DNA from: Actinoplanes sp040639655
GTDB lineage: Bacteria > Actinomycetota > Actinomycetes > Mycobacteriales > Micromonosporaceae
DNA length: 64,000 bases
Assembly: GCF_040639655.1 (NCBI RefSeq)
Contig: NZ_JBFAAI010000008.1
Coordinates: 62,001 to 126,000 of the forward strand
Direction: 5' to 3'
How positions within the stretch are numbered: position 1 is the stretch's first letter; each line of letters opens with the position of its first letter. Positions 16,982 to 25,114 of this stretch are shown here, piece by piece. The notes beneath the pieces were generated by a model, which had not been told where the DNA came from, made no database searches, and saw only the letters and a program-made list of their open reading frames with translations. Made by a program: the position numbers and the translations under genes.

Positions 16982-17781
16982 TTCTGGACTCCCGGCGTGA
17001 TGTCGACGAAGTCGGTGGGCTTCTCCGGCGGGAGGCCCAGGTTGCCACTGCGACCGCCGGTGATCAGCTCGACGACCTGCGCGTGGGTGACGTCGCTCGC
17101 CTTGACCTGCGCGGCCATCCGGCCCAGGTACAGCGCGGCGATCCGGTCGGAGACCGCGAAGACGTCGTTCATGTTGTGCGAGATGAGCACCACGCCGAGC
17201 CCGTTGTCGGCCAGCCGGCGGACCAGCTCGAGCACCTGGGCGGTCTGTGCCACACCCAGCGCGGCGGTCGGCTCGTCGAGGATGACGACCCGGCTGTTCC
17301 AGAGCACGGCCTTGGCGATCGCCACGGTCTGCCGCTGGCCGCCGGAAAGGCTGGCGACGAGCTGTCGCAGCGACTTGACAGTCCGTACCGAGAGGCTGGC
17401 CAGGGTCTCGCCGGCCATCTGCTCCATGGTCGGCTCGTCCAGCACGATGCCGCGCTTCTTCTCGCGGCCGAGGAACATGTTCTGGACGATGTCCAGGTTG
17501 TCGCAGAGCGCGAGGTCCTGGTAGACGACCTCGATGCCGAGCTCGGAGGCGTCGCGCGGGCTGTGGATCGCGACCTGCTTGCCGTCGAAGGTCACCGTGC
17601 CCGCGTCGATCGTGTAGATGCCACTGATGCACTTGACCAGGGTCGACTTACCGGCACCGTTGTCACCGACCAGTGCGGTGACCTCTCCGGGGTAGACGTT
17701 GAGGCCGACATCGTGAAGCACCTGGACGGGACCGAAGCTCTTGTCGATCCCGCGCAGTTCCAGTAGGGGTGTCGCGGCCAC
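16978..17781 (-). CDS. xylG: Sugar ABC transporter ATP-binding protein, single-domain XylG-like
   Basis: 267 residues with one ABC domain: Walker A GDNGAGKST at about 39-47, signature LSGGQRQ at about 145, Walker B VVILDEPTAALG. Most ribose and xylose ATPases (RbsA, E. coli XylG) have two fused ABC domains of about 500 residues, so this is the short single-domain form that must dimerise. It follows a perfect hairpin after xylF and overlaps xylH by four bases. A GAAGGAGAAAC-type ribosome site precedes the ATG. Confidence 0.9.
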   Translation of the reverse strand: MAATPLLELRGIDKSFGPVQVLHDVGLNVYPGEVTALVGDNGAGKSTLVKCISGIYTIDAGTVTFDGKQVAIHSPRDASELGIEVVYQDLALCDNLDIVQNMFLGREKKRGIVLDEPTMEQMAGETLASLSVRTVKSLRQLVASLSGGQRQTVAIAKAVLWNSRVVILDEPTAALGVAQTAQVLELVRRLADNGLGVVLISHNMNDVFAVSDRIAALYLGRMAAQVKASDVTHAQVVELITGGRSGNLGLPPEKPTDFVDITPGVQK

Positions 17782-17836
17782 GGATGTTTCTCCTTCGTTC
17801 GGTGACCGACCGTTTTCGGGCCGTTGAATCGACTCC

Positions 17837-17866
17837 GGCGCCGCCCACGAGGACGTGGGCGGCGCC
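17837..17866 (-). terminator. Intercistronic hairpin between xylF and xylG
   Basis: A perfect 12-base inverted repeat (17837-17848 with 17855-17866; arm GGCGCCGCCCAC) with a 6-base loop lies in the 115-base xylF-xylG gap. There is no U run, so it is better read as a partial terminator or mRNA-stabilising hairpin giving more binding protein than transporter. Confidence 0.65.
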
Positions 17867-17896
17867 GTCGCCGGATTCAGCGGTGTTGCTGAGGGG

Positions 17897-19006
17897 TCAG
17901 CTGATGCCCGCGTCGGTGCACGCCTTCTCGAAGGCGGCGGTGCAGAGCTCGGCCTTGGTGACGAAGCCGTCGTCGACGACGGTCTTGACGTTCGCCTTGG
18001 TGATCGCCTCCGGCTTGAGCAGCACGGACTGGACCGGCTGCTTCGACTCCGGGTCGGTCACGGTCTGGGTGGCCGTGGTCGGCTTCTCACCCTTGGCCAG
18101 CGCGATCGCCAGCTGGGCGGCCGCGTCGGCCTCCTTCTTGATCGCCTTGTAGACGGTCATGCACTGGTCACCGGCGAGGATGTTCTGCAGACCCTGAACG
18201 GTGGCGTCCTGGCCGGTGACCGGGACGGTGCCGTTGAGCTTGTTGGTCTTCAGTACCTCGATGGCCGCGTTGCCGAGGCCGTCGTTCGCCGCGAGCACAC
18301 CGGTGATCTTCTTGTCCTTGGTGAGCTGCTGCTCGAAGATCGTGCCGCCCTTGGCGTTGTCCCAGTCCGGAACCGAGTCGTCCGGACCCTTGACGAACTC
18401 ACCGGAGTCGAACTTCGGCTTGAGAACCGAGTCGTAGCCCTCCTTGAACAGGGTGGCGTTGTTGTCGGTCGGCGAGCCGTTGAGGTAGGAGATGACCGGC
18501 TTGGTCACCTTCTTCTCGGCGAGGCAGTCGATCAGGCCCTGGCCCTGCAGCTTGCCCACTTCGACGTTGTCGAAGGAGACGTAGTAGTTGGCGCCGCCGT
18601 TCAGGGTGAGACGGTCGTAGTCGATCGTCGCGATGCCGGCCTTCTTGGCGTTGTCCAGCACGTTCTTGCCGGTGCCGGAGTCCAGGTTGACGATCATCAG
18701 GACCTTGACCCCGCTCTGGATCATGCCGTCGGCGATGGTCTGGAACGAGGCCTTGTCGCCCTGCGCGTTCTTGATCTCCGCCTCGACACCGGCGGCCTTG
18801 AAGGCCTCGGTCAGGTACTTCAGGTCCGCGGTCTCCCAGCGGGCCGAGCTCTTGGTGTCGGGCAGGATCACACCGACCTTGCCGACCGAGGAGGTGCCCG
18901 AGCCGGTGCCGGTGCCCGAGCCGCCGTCGCTGTCGTTGCCACAGGCGGCCATGCTCCCGGTGGCCAGAAGGCCGGCCGCGGCAAGGGCGAACATTCCCTT
19001 ACGCAT
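17897..19006 (-). CDS. xylF: Sugar ABC transporter substrate-binding lipoprotein, XylF-like
   Basis: 369 residues. It begins with a lipoprotein signal (MRKGMFALAAAGLLATG, lipobox SMAAC) and a Gly/Ser/Thr linker (about 22-40), then a type I periplasmic-binding fold: VGVILPDTKSSARWE, YDRLTLNGGANYYVSFDN and GVLAANDGLGNAAIEVLK are characteristic of xylose-binding proteins. It captures the sugar outside the membrane for XylGH. The ATG 19006 is preceded by AAAGGA. It is the first gene of the transporter-regulator operon, whose promoter should lie in 19007-19332. Confidence 0.9.
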   Translation of the reverse strand: MRKGMFALAAAGLLATGSMAACGNDSDGGSGTGTGSGTSSVGKVGVILPDTKSSARWETADLKYLTEAFKAAGVEAEIKNAQGDKASFQTIADGMIQSGVKVLMIVNLDSGTGKNVLDNAKKAGIATIDYDRLTLNGGANYYVSFDNVEVGKLQGQGLIDCLAEKKVTKPVISYLNGSPTDNNATLFKEGYDSVLKPKFDSGEFVKGPDDSVPDWDNAKGGTIFEQQLTKDKKITGVLAANDGLGNAAIEVLKTNKLNGTVPVTGQDATVQGLQNILAGDQCMTVYKAIKKEADAAAQLAIALAKGEKPTTATQTVTDPESKQPVQSVLLKPEAITKANVKTVVDDGFVTKAELCTAAFEKACTDAGIS

Positions 19007-19332
19007 CGCTTATGTCCTTTCGGGGGGTGATCCGGAGCCTTTTTCGGATTAATCAGGACAGCAGTGTCTGGGAGAACCGCTACTGCCCGTGGTGCCGATG
19101 GTTCAGGAACCGGTTTGTTGTGCCCGGCAACGTATTCCCATGGTGGCCGAGAACACAAGCGGCAACGATGGTCTATCTCGTAACGAGGGATAACAATCCG
19201 GCAACACGGCCGTGCCACCAGGGAACCGCTGGGCGGCACGGGATGGCCCGATGTCGTGCATGAGGTAACGCTAAGTAGTTCGAGCTCCGAAAGTGAGCGG
19301 AAACCCGAAGAACAGACTTTTATCCGCCTGTA
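19007..19332. promoter_or_regulatory. Upstream region of the xylF operon
   Basis: 326 bases without a gene. It holds a hairpin at 19210-19241 (listed separately) and, on the minus strand, a weak TTGTGT-N18-TACGTT promoter-like pair around the middle. A TTCG-N5-CGAA dyad lies near 19280. I cannot assign the ROK repressor's operator with certainty. Confidence 0.4.
19210..19241 (-). terminator. Hairpin downstream of ybaK
   Basis: Ten-base arms (19210-19219 with 19232-19241, CCGTGCCACC, one mismatch) and a 12-base loop, about 90 bases past the ybaK stop. There is no U tract, so it is a weak candidate. Confidence 0.4.
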
Positions 19333-19824
19333 CTAGGATGCGGCCGCCCGGATCGGCGCGACGATCGCGCTGGTCAACCGGATCAGATCGGCCGGGGCAA
19401 GAGACACCTGCAGACCCCGCCGGCCCGCTGAGACGTACATCAGATCGAGGCCGGACGCCGTGTCGTCGATCACCGTGGGGAGTCGCTTGCGCTGCCCGAG
19501 CGGGCTGATCCCGCCGCGGACGTACCCGCTGCTGCGCTCGGCGGCGGCCCGGTCGGCAAGCGCGGCACGCTTACCCCCGGCAGCGGACGCGAGCGCCTTC
19601 AGATCGAGGTCACCGGTGACCGGGACGACACCCACCACGAGACCGCCGTCGACCTCGGCGACCAGCGTCTTGAACAGCTGCTCCGGCGCCACACCCAGCG
19701 CCTCGGCCACGAGGGCCCCGTAGTTGGGCGAGTCCGGGGAGACGTCGTACGGATGCAGGGTGTGCGCCACCCGCTCCGCGTTCAGCAAGACGGTGGCCGG
19801 CGTACCGGCCGCTTTCTTGGCCAT
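19333..19824 (-). CDS. ybaK: YbaK/EbsC-type Cys-tRNA(Pro) deacylase
   Basis: 163 residues, the usual length. It hydrolyses Cys mis-attached to tRNA(Pro) in trans. The hallmarks are a lysine in FKTLV at about residue 52 after an Ala/Gly-rich helix, GGKRAAL, and the GGISPLGQRKRLPTVID segment that forms the substrate pocket. The ATG 19824 is only nine bases after the methyltransferase stop, and its upstream sequence looks like a leaderless start rather than a ribosome site. Confidence 0.92.
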   Translation of the reverse strand: MAKKAAGTPATVLLNAERVAHTLHPYDVSPDSPNYGALVAEALGVAPEQLFKTLVAEVDGGLVVGVVPVTGDLDLKALASAAGGKRAALADRAAAERSSGYVRGGISPLGQRKRLPTVIDDTASGLDLMYVSAGRRGLQVSLAPADLIRLTSAIVAPIRAAAS

Positions 19825-19830
19825 GCGCGC

Positions 19831-19836
19831 AAACTA
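19831..19836 (-). promoter_or_regulatory. Candidate leaderless -10 box for ybaK
   Basis: TAGTTT on the minus strand, then six bases, then the ATG at 19824. Its first three bases are the TAG stop codon of the upstream methyltransferase gene. Confidence 0.4.
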
Positions 19837-21027
19837 CATCGCCGAGGTGGTCAGCAGCGCGACCGGTGCCCCCTCGACACGCGTCAGCACCAGTCCGGCC
19901 GTGTTCGGCCCGGACAGCCGCAGGTCCTTGCGCAGCTGATCGGGCACCAGCGCGGAGCCCCGCTTACGGATCTCCAGCACCCCGACACCACGCTCCCGCA
20001 GCAGTGCCCGCAGCCGCTTCAGCGAGAACGGGAGCATCTCGGTCACCCCCAGCCGCCGGGCGAACGGCGTGTCCACCGGGTCGTCGGTGTAGACGTAGGC
20101 GATCTGCGGATCGGCCAGCCGCCCTCCGACCGACTCGGCGAACTCGGCCACCAGATGGGAGCGCACCACCGCCGGATCGGGATCGTAGATCCAGGCCCCG
20201 ACCGGCCCCACCTCAGCGGGTTTGTTGCCGGCCCCGGTTAAAACGGCCGCATCGGCGCGAGGACCGAGCAGGACGGCCCGGCGCGGTACCTCGGCCAGCG
20301 GGCCGCACCAGAAGGCGGCCTCGACCAGGTCGCCGCCCACACTCACCCACTCCCCCTCGGCGCCCCCCGGCAGCAGCCCGTGGTCGATGCCGGGTGCGAG
20401 TTTGAGCACCGTACGCGGAACCCGCCGGGGCAGGCCTGCGATGAAGTCCCACGGCGGCGAGTACGCCTTCGGGTCGAACACCCGGCCACGACCGGCCTGC
20501 CGGCGGGCCGGGTCGGCGAAGACCGCGTCGTACCGCTCCACGGGAACCGTCGTGGCGTCGGCGCACTCCACGGTGATCCGGCCGGCGAGACCGGCCGCCT
20601 CGGCGTTCGCGGCGGCGACCGCCGCCGTGGCGGGGTCGGCGTCCACGGCGTGGACCGAGATGCCGTGCCGGGCCGCGGCCAGCGCGTCCGAACCCAGCCC
20701 GCACCCCAGGTCGACGAGGGTCTCGACGCCGGCGGCGACGAGCCGGGCCGCCCGCCGGTCGGCCACGACCGCCCTGGTCGCCTGCTCCAGACCTGCCCGG
20801 GTGAAGAACATCCCGCCAGCGTCCTCGCCGAATTTCATCGCGGCGCGCCCGCGCAAACTAGCCTGGGTCAAGGCGGCCGCGGCGAGTTCCGCGCCGAAGC
20901 CCCGGGCCCGCAGGGCCGAGGCCGCGGCGAGAGGCTCACCGCCGGCCACCTCGGCCGCCACGGCCAGGGCTTTCAACCCCTCAGGGGTACGCAGAAGTCG
21001 CAGTAGCTCAGGTGTCACGTCAGGCAT
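19834..21027 (-). CDS. Class I SAM-dependent methyltransferase with C-terminal THUMP-like domain
   Basis: 397 residues from ATG 21027. The N-terminal helical region (about 1-90) precedes a Rossmann methyltransferase core with the SAM motif VDLGCGLGSDALAAA and an acidic end of strand 2 (VDADP). FADPARR stands where the catalytic motif IV is expected, and the C-terminal half, ending with EIRKRGSALVPDQLRKDLRL, matches the actinobacterial THUMP-like domain, which suggests an RNA substrate. The exact target is unknown. The start is supported by GGGAG just upstream, though spacing is short and the GTG three codons later is an alternative. It is divergent from groES across the CIRCE region. Confidence 0.8.
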   Translation of the reverse strand: MPDVTPELLRLLRTPEGLKALAVAAEVAGGEPLAAASALRARGFGAELAAAALTQASLRGRAAMKFGEDAGGMFFTRAGLEQATRAVVADRRAARLVAAGVETLVDLGCGLGSDALAAARHGISVHAVDADPATAAVAAANAEAAGLAGRITVECADATTVPVERYDAVFADPARRQAGRGRVFDPKAYSPPWDFIAGLPRRVPRTVLKLAPGIDHGLLPGGAEGEWVSVGGDLVEAAFWCGPLAEVPRRAVLLGPRADAAVLTGAGNKPAEVGPVGAWIYDPDPAVVRSHLVAEFAESVGGRLADPQIAYVYTDDPVDTPFARRLGVTEMLPFSLKRLRALLRERGVGVLEIRKRGSALVPDQLRKDLRLSGPNTAGLVLTRVEGAPVALLTTSAM

Positions 21028-21045
21028 TCTCCCTGGCGTGACAGG

Positions 21046-21072
21046 TTGGCACTCTGGTTGACGGAGTGCTAG
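21046..21072. promoter_or_regulatory. CIRCE operator 1 (HrcA binding site)
   Basis: TTGGCACTC-N9-GAGTGCTAG against the consensus TTAGCACTC-N9-GAGTGCTAA, differing at two positions in the two arms. It overlaps the -35 region of the groES promoter, so bound HrcA would block RNA polymerase. Confidence 0.9.
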
Positions 21073-21086
21073 TTCCGGCATAGTCT
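21058..21086 (+). promoter_or_regulatory. groES promoter
   Basis: TTGACG (21058-21063), a 17-base spacer, then TAGTCT (21081-21086). The -35 box sits inside CIRCE 1, and CIRCE 2 begins five bases after the -10 box. Confidence 0.8.
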
Positions 21087-21090
21087 CCGA

Positions 21091-21117
21091 TTAGCACTCT
21101 CACCATGAGGGTGCCAG
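21091..21117. promoter_or_regulatory. CIRCE operator 2 (HrcA binding site)
   Basis: The left arm TTAGCACTC is a perfect match, followed by nine bases and GGGTGCCAG as a decayed right arm (three differences). It lies at the expected transcription start of groES. Confidence 0.8.
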
Positions 21118-21243
21118 CCGCCCGGACCTGTCCGTGGCAGCTAGGCACCAGGCGGACCGGCACCCGCGACGACGGCCCCGCCCGGTGGCATGAGGCATTG
21201 ACCGGCCTGGTTCATGGCCGGCGAAACCTGTACCCAGGAGGGT

Positions 21244-21558
21244 ATGCCCGTGACTACCGCGACAAAGGTTGCGATCAAGCCGCTCGAGGACCGCATCGTG
21301 GTCCAGGCGAACGAGGCTGAGACGACCACCGCGTCCGGCATCGTGATCCCCGACACCGCCAAGGAGAAGCCCCAGGAGGGCACCGTCCTTGCCGTCGGCC
21401 CCGGCCGGATCGACGACAAGGGCAACCGCGTCCCGCTCGACGTCAATGTCGGCGACGTGGTCCTGTACTCGAAGTACGGCGGCACTGAGGTCAAGTACGC
21501 CGGCGAGGAGTACCTGGTGCTCTCCGCCCGCGACGTCCTCGCGGTCATCGAGAAGTGA
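21244..21558 (+). CDS. groES: Co-chaperonin GroES
   Basis: 104 residues, full length. It forms the heptameric lid on GroEL. The core KPLEDRIVVQ, a mobile loop around ETTTASGIVIPDTAKEKPQ and GDVVLYSKYGGTEVKY are all standard. ATG 21244 follows CAGGAGGGT. It is the first gene of the HrcA/CIRCE-controlled groESL operon. Confidence 0.97.
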   Translation: MPVTTATKVAIKPLEDRIVVQANEAETTTASGIVIPDTAKEKPQEGTVLAVGPGRIDDKGNRVPLDVNVGDVVLYSKYGGTEVKYAGEEYLVLSARDVLAVIEK

Positions 21559-21630
21559 CCTACTGACAGTGCTGACCGCCTCGGTCCGGGTTCGCCCGGA
21601 CCGGGGCGGTAGTGCGTGAAGGGACCATTC

Positions 21631-23283
21631 ATGGCGAAGATCCTGAGTTTCTCCGACAACGCCCGGCACCTTCTGGAGCACGGCGTCAACACCCTCGCCG
21701 ACACGGTCAAGGTCACCCTCGGCCCGCGCGGTCGCAACGTCGTCCTGGACAAGAAGTTCGGCGCTCCCACGATCACCAACGACGGTGTCACCATCGCCAA
21801 GGAGATCGAGCTCACCGACCCGTACGAGAACCTTGGCGCCCAGCTCGTCAAGGAGGTGGCGACCAAGACCAACGACGTCGCCGGTGACGGGACCACAACG
21901 GCGACCGTGCTCGCGCAGGCGCTGGTCCGCGAGGGCCTGCGCAACGTGACCGCCGGTGCCAACCCGATCGGCCTCAAGCGCGGCATGGACCAGGCGTCCG
22001 AGGCCGTCTCCAAGGCGCTGCTGGCCAAGGCCGTCGAGGTCGCCGACCACAAGGCGATCGCCAACGTGGCCACCATCTCGGCGCAGGACGCCACCATCGG
22101 CGAGCTGATCGCCGAGGCGATGGACCGGGTCGGCCGCGACGGCGTCATCACCGTCGAGGAGGGCTCGGCGCTGCAGACCGAGCTCGAGGTGACCGAGGGT
22201 CTCCAGTTCGACAAGGGCTTCATCTCGCCGAACTTCGTGACCGATGCGGAGTCGCAGGAGGCGGTGCTGGAGGACGCGCACATCCTCCTCACCACGCAGA
22301 AGATCTCCAGCATCGAGGAGCTGCTCCCGCTGCTGGAGAAGGTGCTGCAGACCAGCAAGCCGCTGCTGATCGTCGCGGAGGACGTCGAGGGCCAGGCCCT
22401 GTCCACCCTGGTGGTCAACTCGCTGCGCAAGACCATCAAGGTCGTCGCGGTGAAGGCGCCCGGCTTCGGTGACCGCCGCAAGGCGATCCTGCAGGACCTG
22501 GCGATCGCCACCGGCGGTGAGCTGATCGCGCCCGAGCTCGGCTACAAGCTCGACCAGGTCGGCATCGAGTCGCTGGGCAGCGCCCGGCGCATCGTCGTCG
22601 ACAAGGAGAACACCACCATCGTCGACGGTGGCGGTAACTCCTCCGACGTCTCCGAACGGGTCTCGCAGATCCGCAAGGAGATCGAGGCGTCCGACTCCGA
22701 CTGGGACCGCGAGAAGCTGCAGGAGCGGCTGGCGAAGCTCTCCGGCGGCGTCGCGGTGATCAAGGTCGGCGCGGCCACCGAGGTCGAGATGAAGGAGCGC
22801 AAGCACCGCATCGAGGACGCCATCGCGGCGACCAAGGCGGCCGTCGAGGAAGGCACCGTCCCCGGTGGCGGCGCGGCCCTCGCGCAGGTCGTCTCGGAGC
22901 TCGACGGCAACCTCGGCCTGACCGGCGAGGAGGCGCTCGGCGTCGGCATCGTCCGCAAGGCGCTCGTCGAGCCGCTGCGCTGGATCGCGCAGAACGCCGG
23001 CCACGACGGCTACGTCGTGGTGGGCAAGGTCGCCGAGCTGGGCTGGGGCCACGGCCTCAACGCCGCCACCGACGAGTACGTCGACCTGGCCGCGGCCGGC
23101 ATCATCGACCCGGTGAAGGTGACCCGTAACGCGGTCTCCAACGCCGTCTCGATCGCCGGGCTCCTGCTGACCACCGAGAGCCTCGTGGTGGAGAAGCCGG
23201 CCGAGCCGGCCCCCGCCGCCGACGGTGGGCACGGCCACAGCCACGGGCACGGGCACGGCCACCAGCACGGTCCTGGCTTCTGA
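21631..23283 (+). CDS. groEL1: 60 kDa chaperonin GroEL1 with His-rich tail
   Basis: 550 residues. All GroEL landmarks are present: VTLGPRGRNVVLDK, the ATPase motif AGDGTTTATVLAQAL, and VPGGGAALAQ. Instead of the GGM-rich tail of general chaperonins, it ends in a histidine-rich segment (about HGHSHGHGHGHQHG), the mark of actinobacterial GroEL1, the copy adjacent to groES; a second groEL2 elsewhere in the genome is expected to be the main folding chaperonin. ATG 21631 is preceded by GAAGGGA; an in-frame ATG at 21616 lacks a site. It is regulated by the CIRCE pair upstream. The His tail suggests metal binding. Confidence 0.96.
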   Translation: MAKILSFSDNARHLLEHGVNTLADTVKVTLGPRGRNVVLDKKFGAPTITNDGVTIAKEIELTDPYENLGAQLVKEVATKTNDVAGDGTTTATVLAQALVREGLRNVTAGANPIGLKRGMDQASEAVSKALLAKAVEVADHKAIANVATISAQDATIGELIAEAMDRVGRDGVITVEEGSALQTELEVTEGLQFDKGFISPNFVTDAESQEAVLEDAHILLTTQKISSIEELLPLLEKVLQTSKPLLIVAEDVEGQALSTLVVNSLRKTIKVVAVKAPGFGDRRKAILQDLAIATGGELIAPELGYKLDQVGIESLGSARRIVVDKENTTIVDGGGNSSDVSERVSQIRKEIEASDSDWDREKLQERLAKLSGGVAVIKVGAATEVEMKERKHRIEDAIAATKAAVEEGTVPGGGAALAQVVSELDGNLGLTGEEALGVGIVRKALVEPLRWIAQNAGHDGYVVVGKVAELGWGHGLNAATDEYVDLAAAGIIDPVKVTRNAVSNAVSIAGLLLTTESLVVEKPAEPAPAADGGHGHSHGHGHGHQHGPGF

Positions 23284-23293
23284 CCCGGGACAC

Positions 23294-25114
23294 CTAAGGG
23301 AAAGGCGCGCCTTCCGGGCGCGCCTTTTTCGTGGCACCGCCCGGCCCTGAGCTCCCACTGCCCGGCCCCGAACTTCCGCTGCCCTGCCAGGAGTTCCACA
23401 GCCGCGCGTACGCCCCACCCGCGGCCACGAGCTCGTCGTGCGATCCCAGCTCCACGATGCGGCCGTCGGCCATCACCGCCACCCGGTCGGCGTCGTGCGC
23501 GGAGAAGAGCCGGTGCGCGATCGCGACCACGGTCCGTCCACTCACCACGGCCGCGAGGGACCTCTCCAGGTCACGGGCGGCCCGCGGGTCGAGCATGGCG
23601 GTCGCCTCGTCGAGGACCAGCGTGTGCGGGTCGGCGATCACCAGCCGGGCCAGCGCCACCTGCTGCGCCTGCGCCGGCGACAACAGGTACCCACCGGAGC
23701 CGACAAGCGTGTCCAGGCCGTTGGGCAGGGCGTCCACCCAGGTGAGGGCCTGCACCGCGGTGAGCGCGGCCCGGATCTCGCCCTCCTGCGCGGCCGGCCG
23801 GACCATGGCGACGTTGTCGCGCAGCGTACCGATGAAGACATGATGTTCCTGGGTGACCAGAGCGACCTCGGTGCGCAGGCGGTCGGGCGGAAGCGCGGCC
23901 AGCGGAACGCCGCCCACCGTGACGCTGCCCGAGGTGGGCCGGTGGACGCCGGCCAGCAGACGGCCCAGCGTCGACTTGCCGGCCCCGGAGATCCCGACGA
24001 CAGCGAGCCGTTCGCCCGGCTCGAGGGCCAGATCGACGCCGTGCAGCACCTCACGTCCGGGCTCGTAGGCGAACCGCACGTCGCGTACCACGATCCGGTT
24101 GTCCTGCGGGCGGGAGACGTCACTGCCCGGCGGGACCGGATCGGCCGTCACGCCGAGCAGCCGGGCCAGTGCAGCCGCACCCACCTCCAGTTCGTCGAGC
24201 CAGCCGACCAGCCGGTCCAGCGGATCGACCAACTGCTGGACGTAGATCACCGCCGCGGTGAAAGCGCCCAGGGTCACCCGGCCGTGCAGGTAGAGCCAGC
24301 CACCGGCGAGGAGGGTGAGCACCATCGGCACCACGTAGCTGATCTCGATCACCGGCCACCAGATGGTCCGCAGGCGCAGCGTGTACCGCTCGGCCCGCCA
24401 GGATCGCCGCAGGTCGACGTCGGTGCGTCCGATCCGCTGCCGCTGCCGGCCCAGCGCCTCGACCGTACGGGCGCTCTCCACCGTCTCGGTCAGGCCCTCG
24501 GTCACGTCCGAGTAGGCGGCGTTCTGCCGCAGGTAGCCGGCCGGCGCGTGCCGCAGGTACCAGCGTGTCCCGGCCACCATGATCGGCACTCCGATCAGCA
24601 GGGGCACCGCGAACACCGGGCTGACCAGTATCAGTGCGCCGACCACGAGACAAAGCGTGATCATCGCGATGAGCGTTTCCGGGACGGCGAAACGGACGCA
24701 CTTGGACAGTGCGTCCACGTCCCGCGTGGCCCGGGTCAGGAGGTCACCGGTGCCGGCCGCCTCCACCCTGGACAGTGGCAGCGCCAGCACGCGGGTGATG
24801 AACTCCTCCCGCAGCCGGGCCAGCACCCGCTCCCCCAGCCGGGCCGAGGCCAGATGCGCGAAACGGATCAGCACCGCCTGGACCAGTACGAACCCTGCGA
24901 TCGCGAGCGCCAGACGATCCAATGCCGACATCGGTACGCCGTCGTGGACACCCTGCACCAGGTCACCGAGCAGACGCGGGCCCGCCAGGCCGGCCACCGC
25001 CGCGGCCACGTGCAGGCAGATCGTGGCCCGGAACAGGGCCGGATACCGGCGGATCAGATCGCGTGCGTACCGGCGGGCCTGCGCGGTACTCGCCACCGGC
25101 AACGGCCGGCTCAT
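23294..25114 (-). CDS. ABC transporter, fused permease-ATPase half (degenerate signature)
   Basis: 606 residues: about six membrane helices in the first ~310 residues (exporter type, ABC_membrane), then one ATPase domain with an intact Walker A (VGISGAGKST, around residue 395) and Walker B (TLVLDEAT). The signature motif is degenerate: LLSPAQAQQ instead of LSGGQ. The C-terminal ~25 residues are Gly/Ser/Pro low complexity. It overlaps the upstream half-transporter by four bases (25111-25114), so the two form a heterodimer. The cargo is unknown; such pairs export lipids, peptides or drugs. The partner keeps the motifs lost here and has lost the ones kept here. Confidence 0.92.
   Translation of the reverse strand: MSRPLPVASTAQARRYARDLIRRYPALFRATICLHVAAAVAGLAGPRLLGDLVQGVHDGVPMSALDRLALAIAGFVLVQAVLIRFAHLASARLGERVLARLREEFITRVLALPLSRVEAAGTGDLLTRATRDVDALSKCVRFAVPETLIAMITLCLVVGALILVSPVFAVPLLIGVPIMVAGTRWYLRHAPAGYLRQNAAYSDVTEGLTETVESARTVEALGRQRQRIGRTDVDLRRSWRAERYTLRLRTIWWPVIEISYVVPMVLTLLAGGWLYLHGRVTLGAFTAAVIYVQQLVDPLDRLVGWLDELEVGAAALARLLGVTADPVPPGSDVSRPQDNRIVVRDVRFAYEPGREVLHGVDLALEPGERLAVVGISGAGKSTLGRLLAGVHRPTSGSVTVGGVPLAALPPDRLRTEVALVTQEHHVFIGTLRDNVAMVRPAAQEGEIRAALTAVQALTWVDALPNGLDTLVGSGGYLLSPAQAQQVALARLVIADPHTLVLDEATAMLDPRAARDLERSLAAVVSGRTVVAIAHRLFSAHDADRVAVMADGRIVELGSHDELVAAGGAYARLWNSWQGSGSSGPGSGSSGPGGATKKARPEGAPFP
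23301..23327. terminator. groESL terminator, overlapping the end of the convergent ABC gene
   Basis: AAAGGCGCGCC (23301-23311) pairs perfectly with 23317-23327 around a 5-base loop, followed by TTTTT. Most of the hairpin is also the last codons of the ABC transporter gene on the other strand, which stops at 23294. Confidence 0.9.

Noticed and set aside
15722..17632. 636-residue permease fused to an Arg-rich N-terminus
   Set aside because: The N-terminal part is the wrong frame of the ATPase gene; the GTGA overlap at 16981 is the start.
21100..23418. 772-codon minus-strand frame opposite groEL
   Set aside because: A GC shadow of groES-groEL; residue pattern has no domain and it crosses the CIRCE region.
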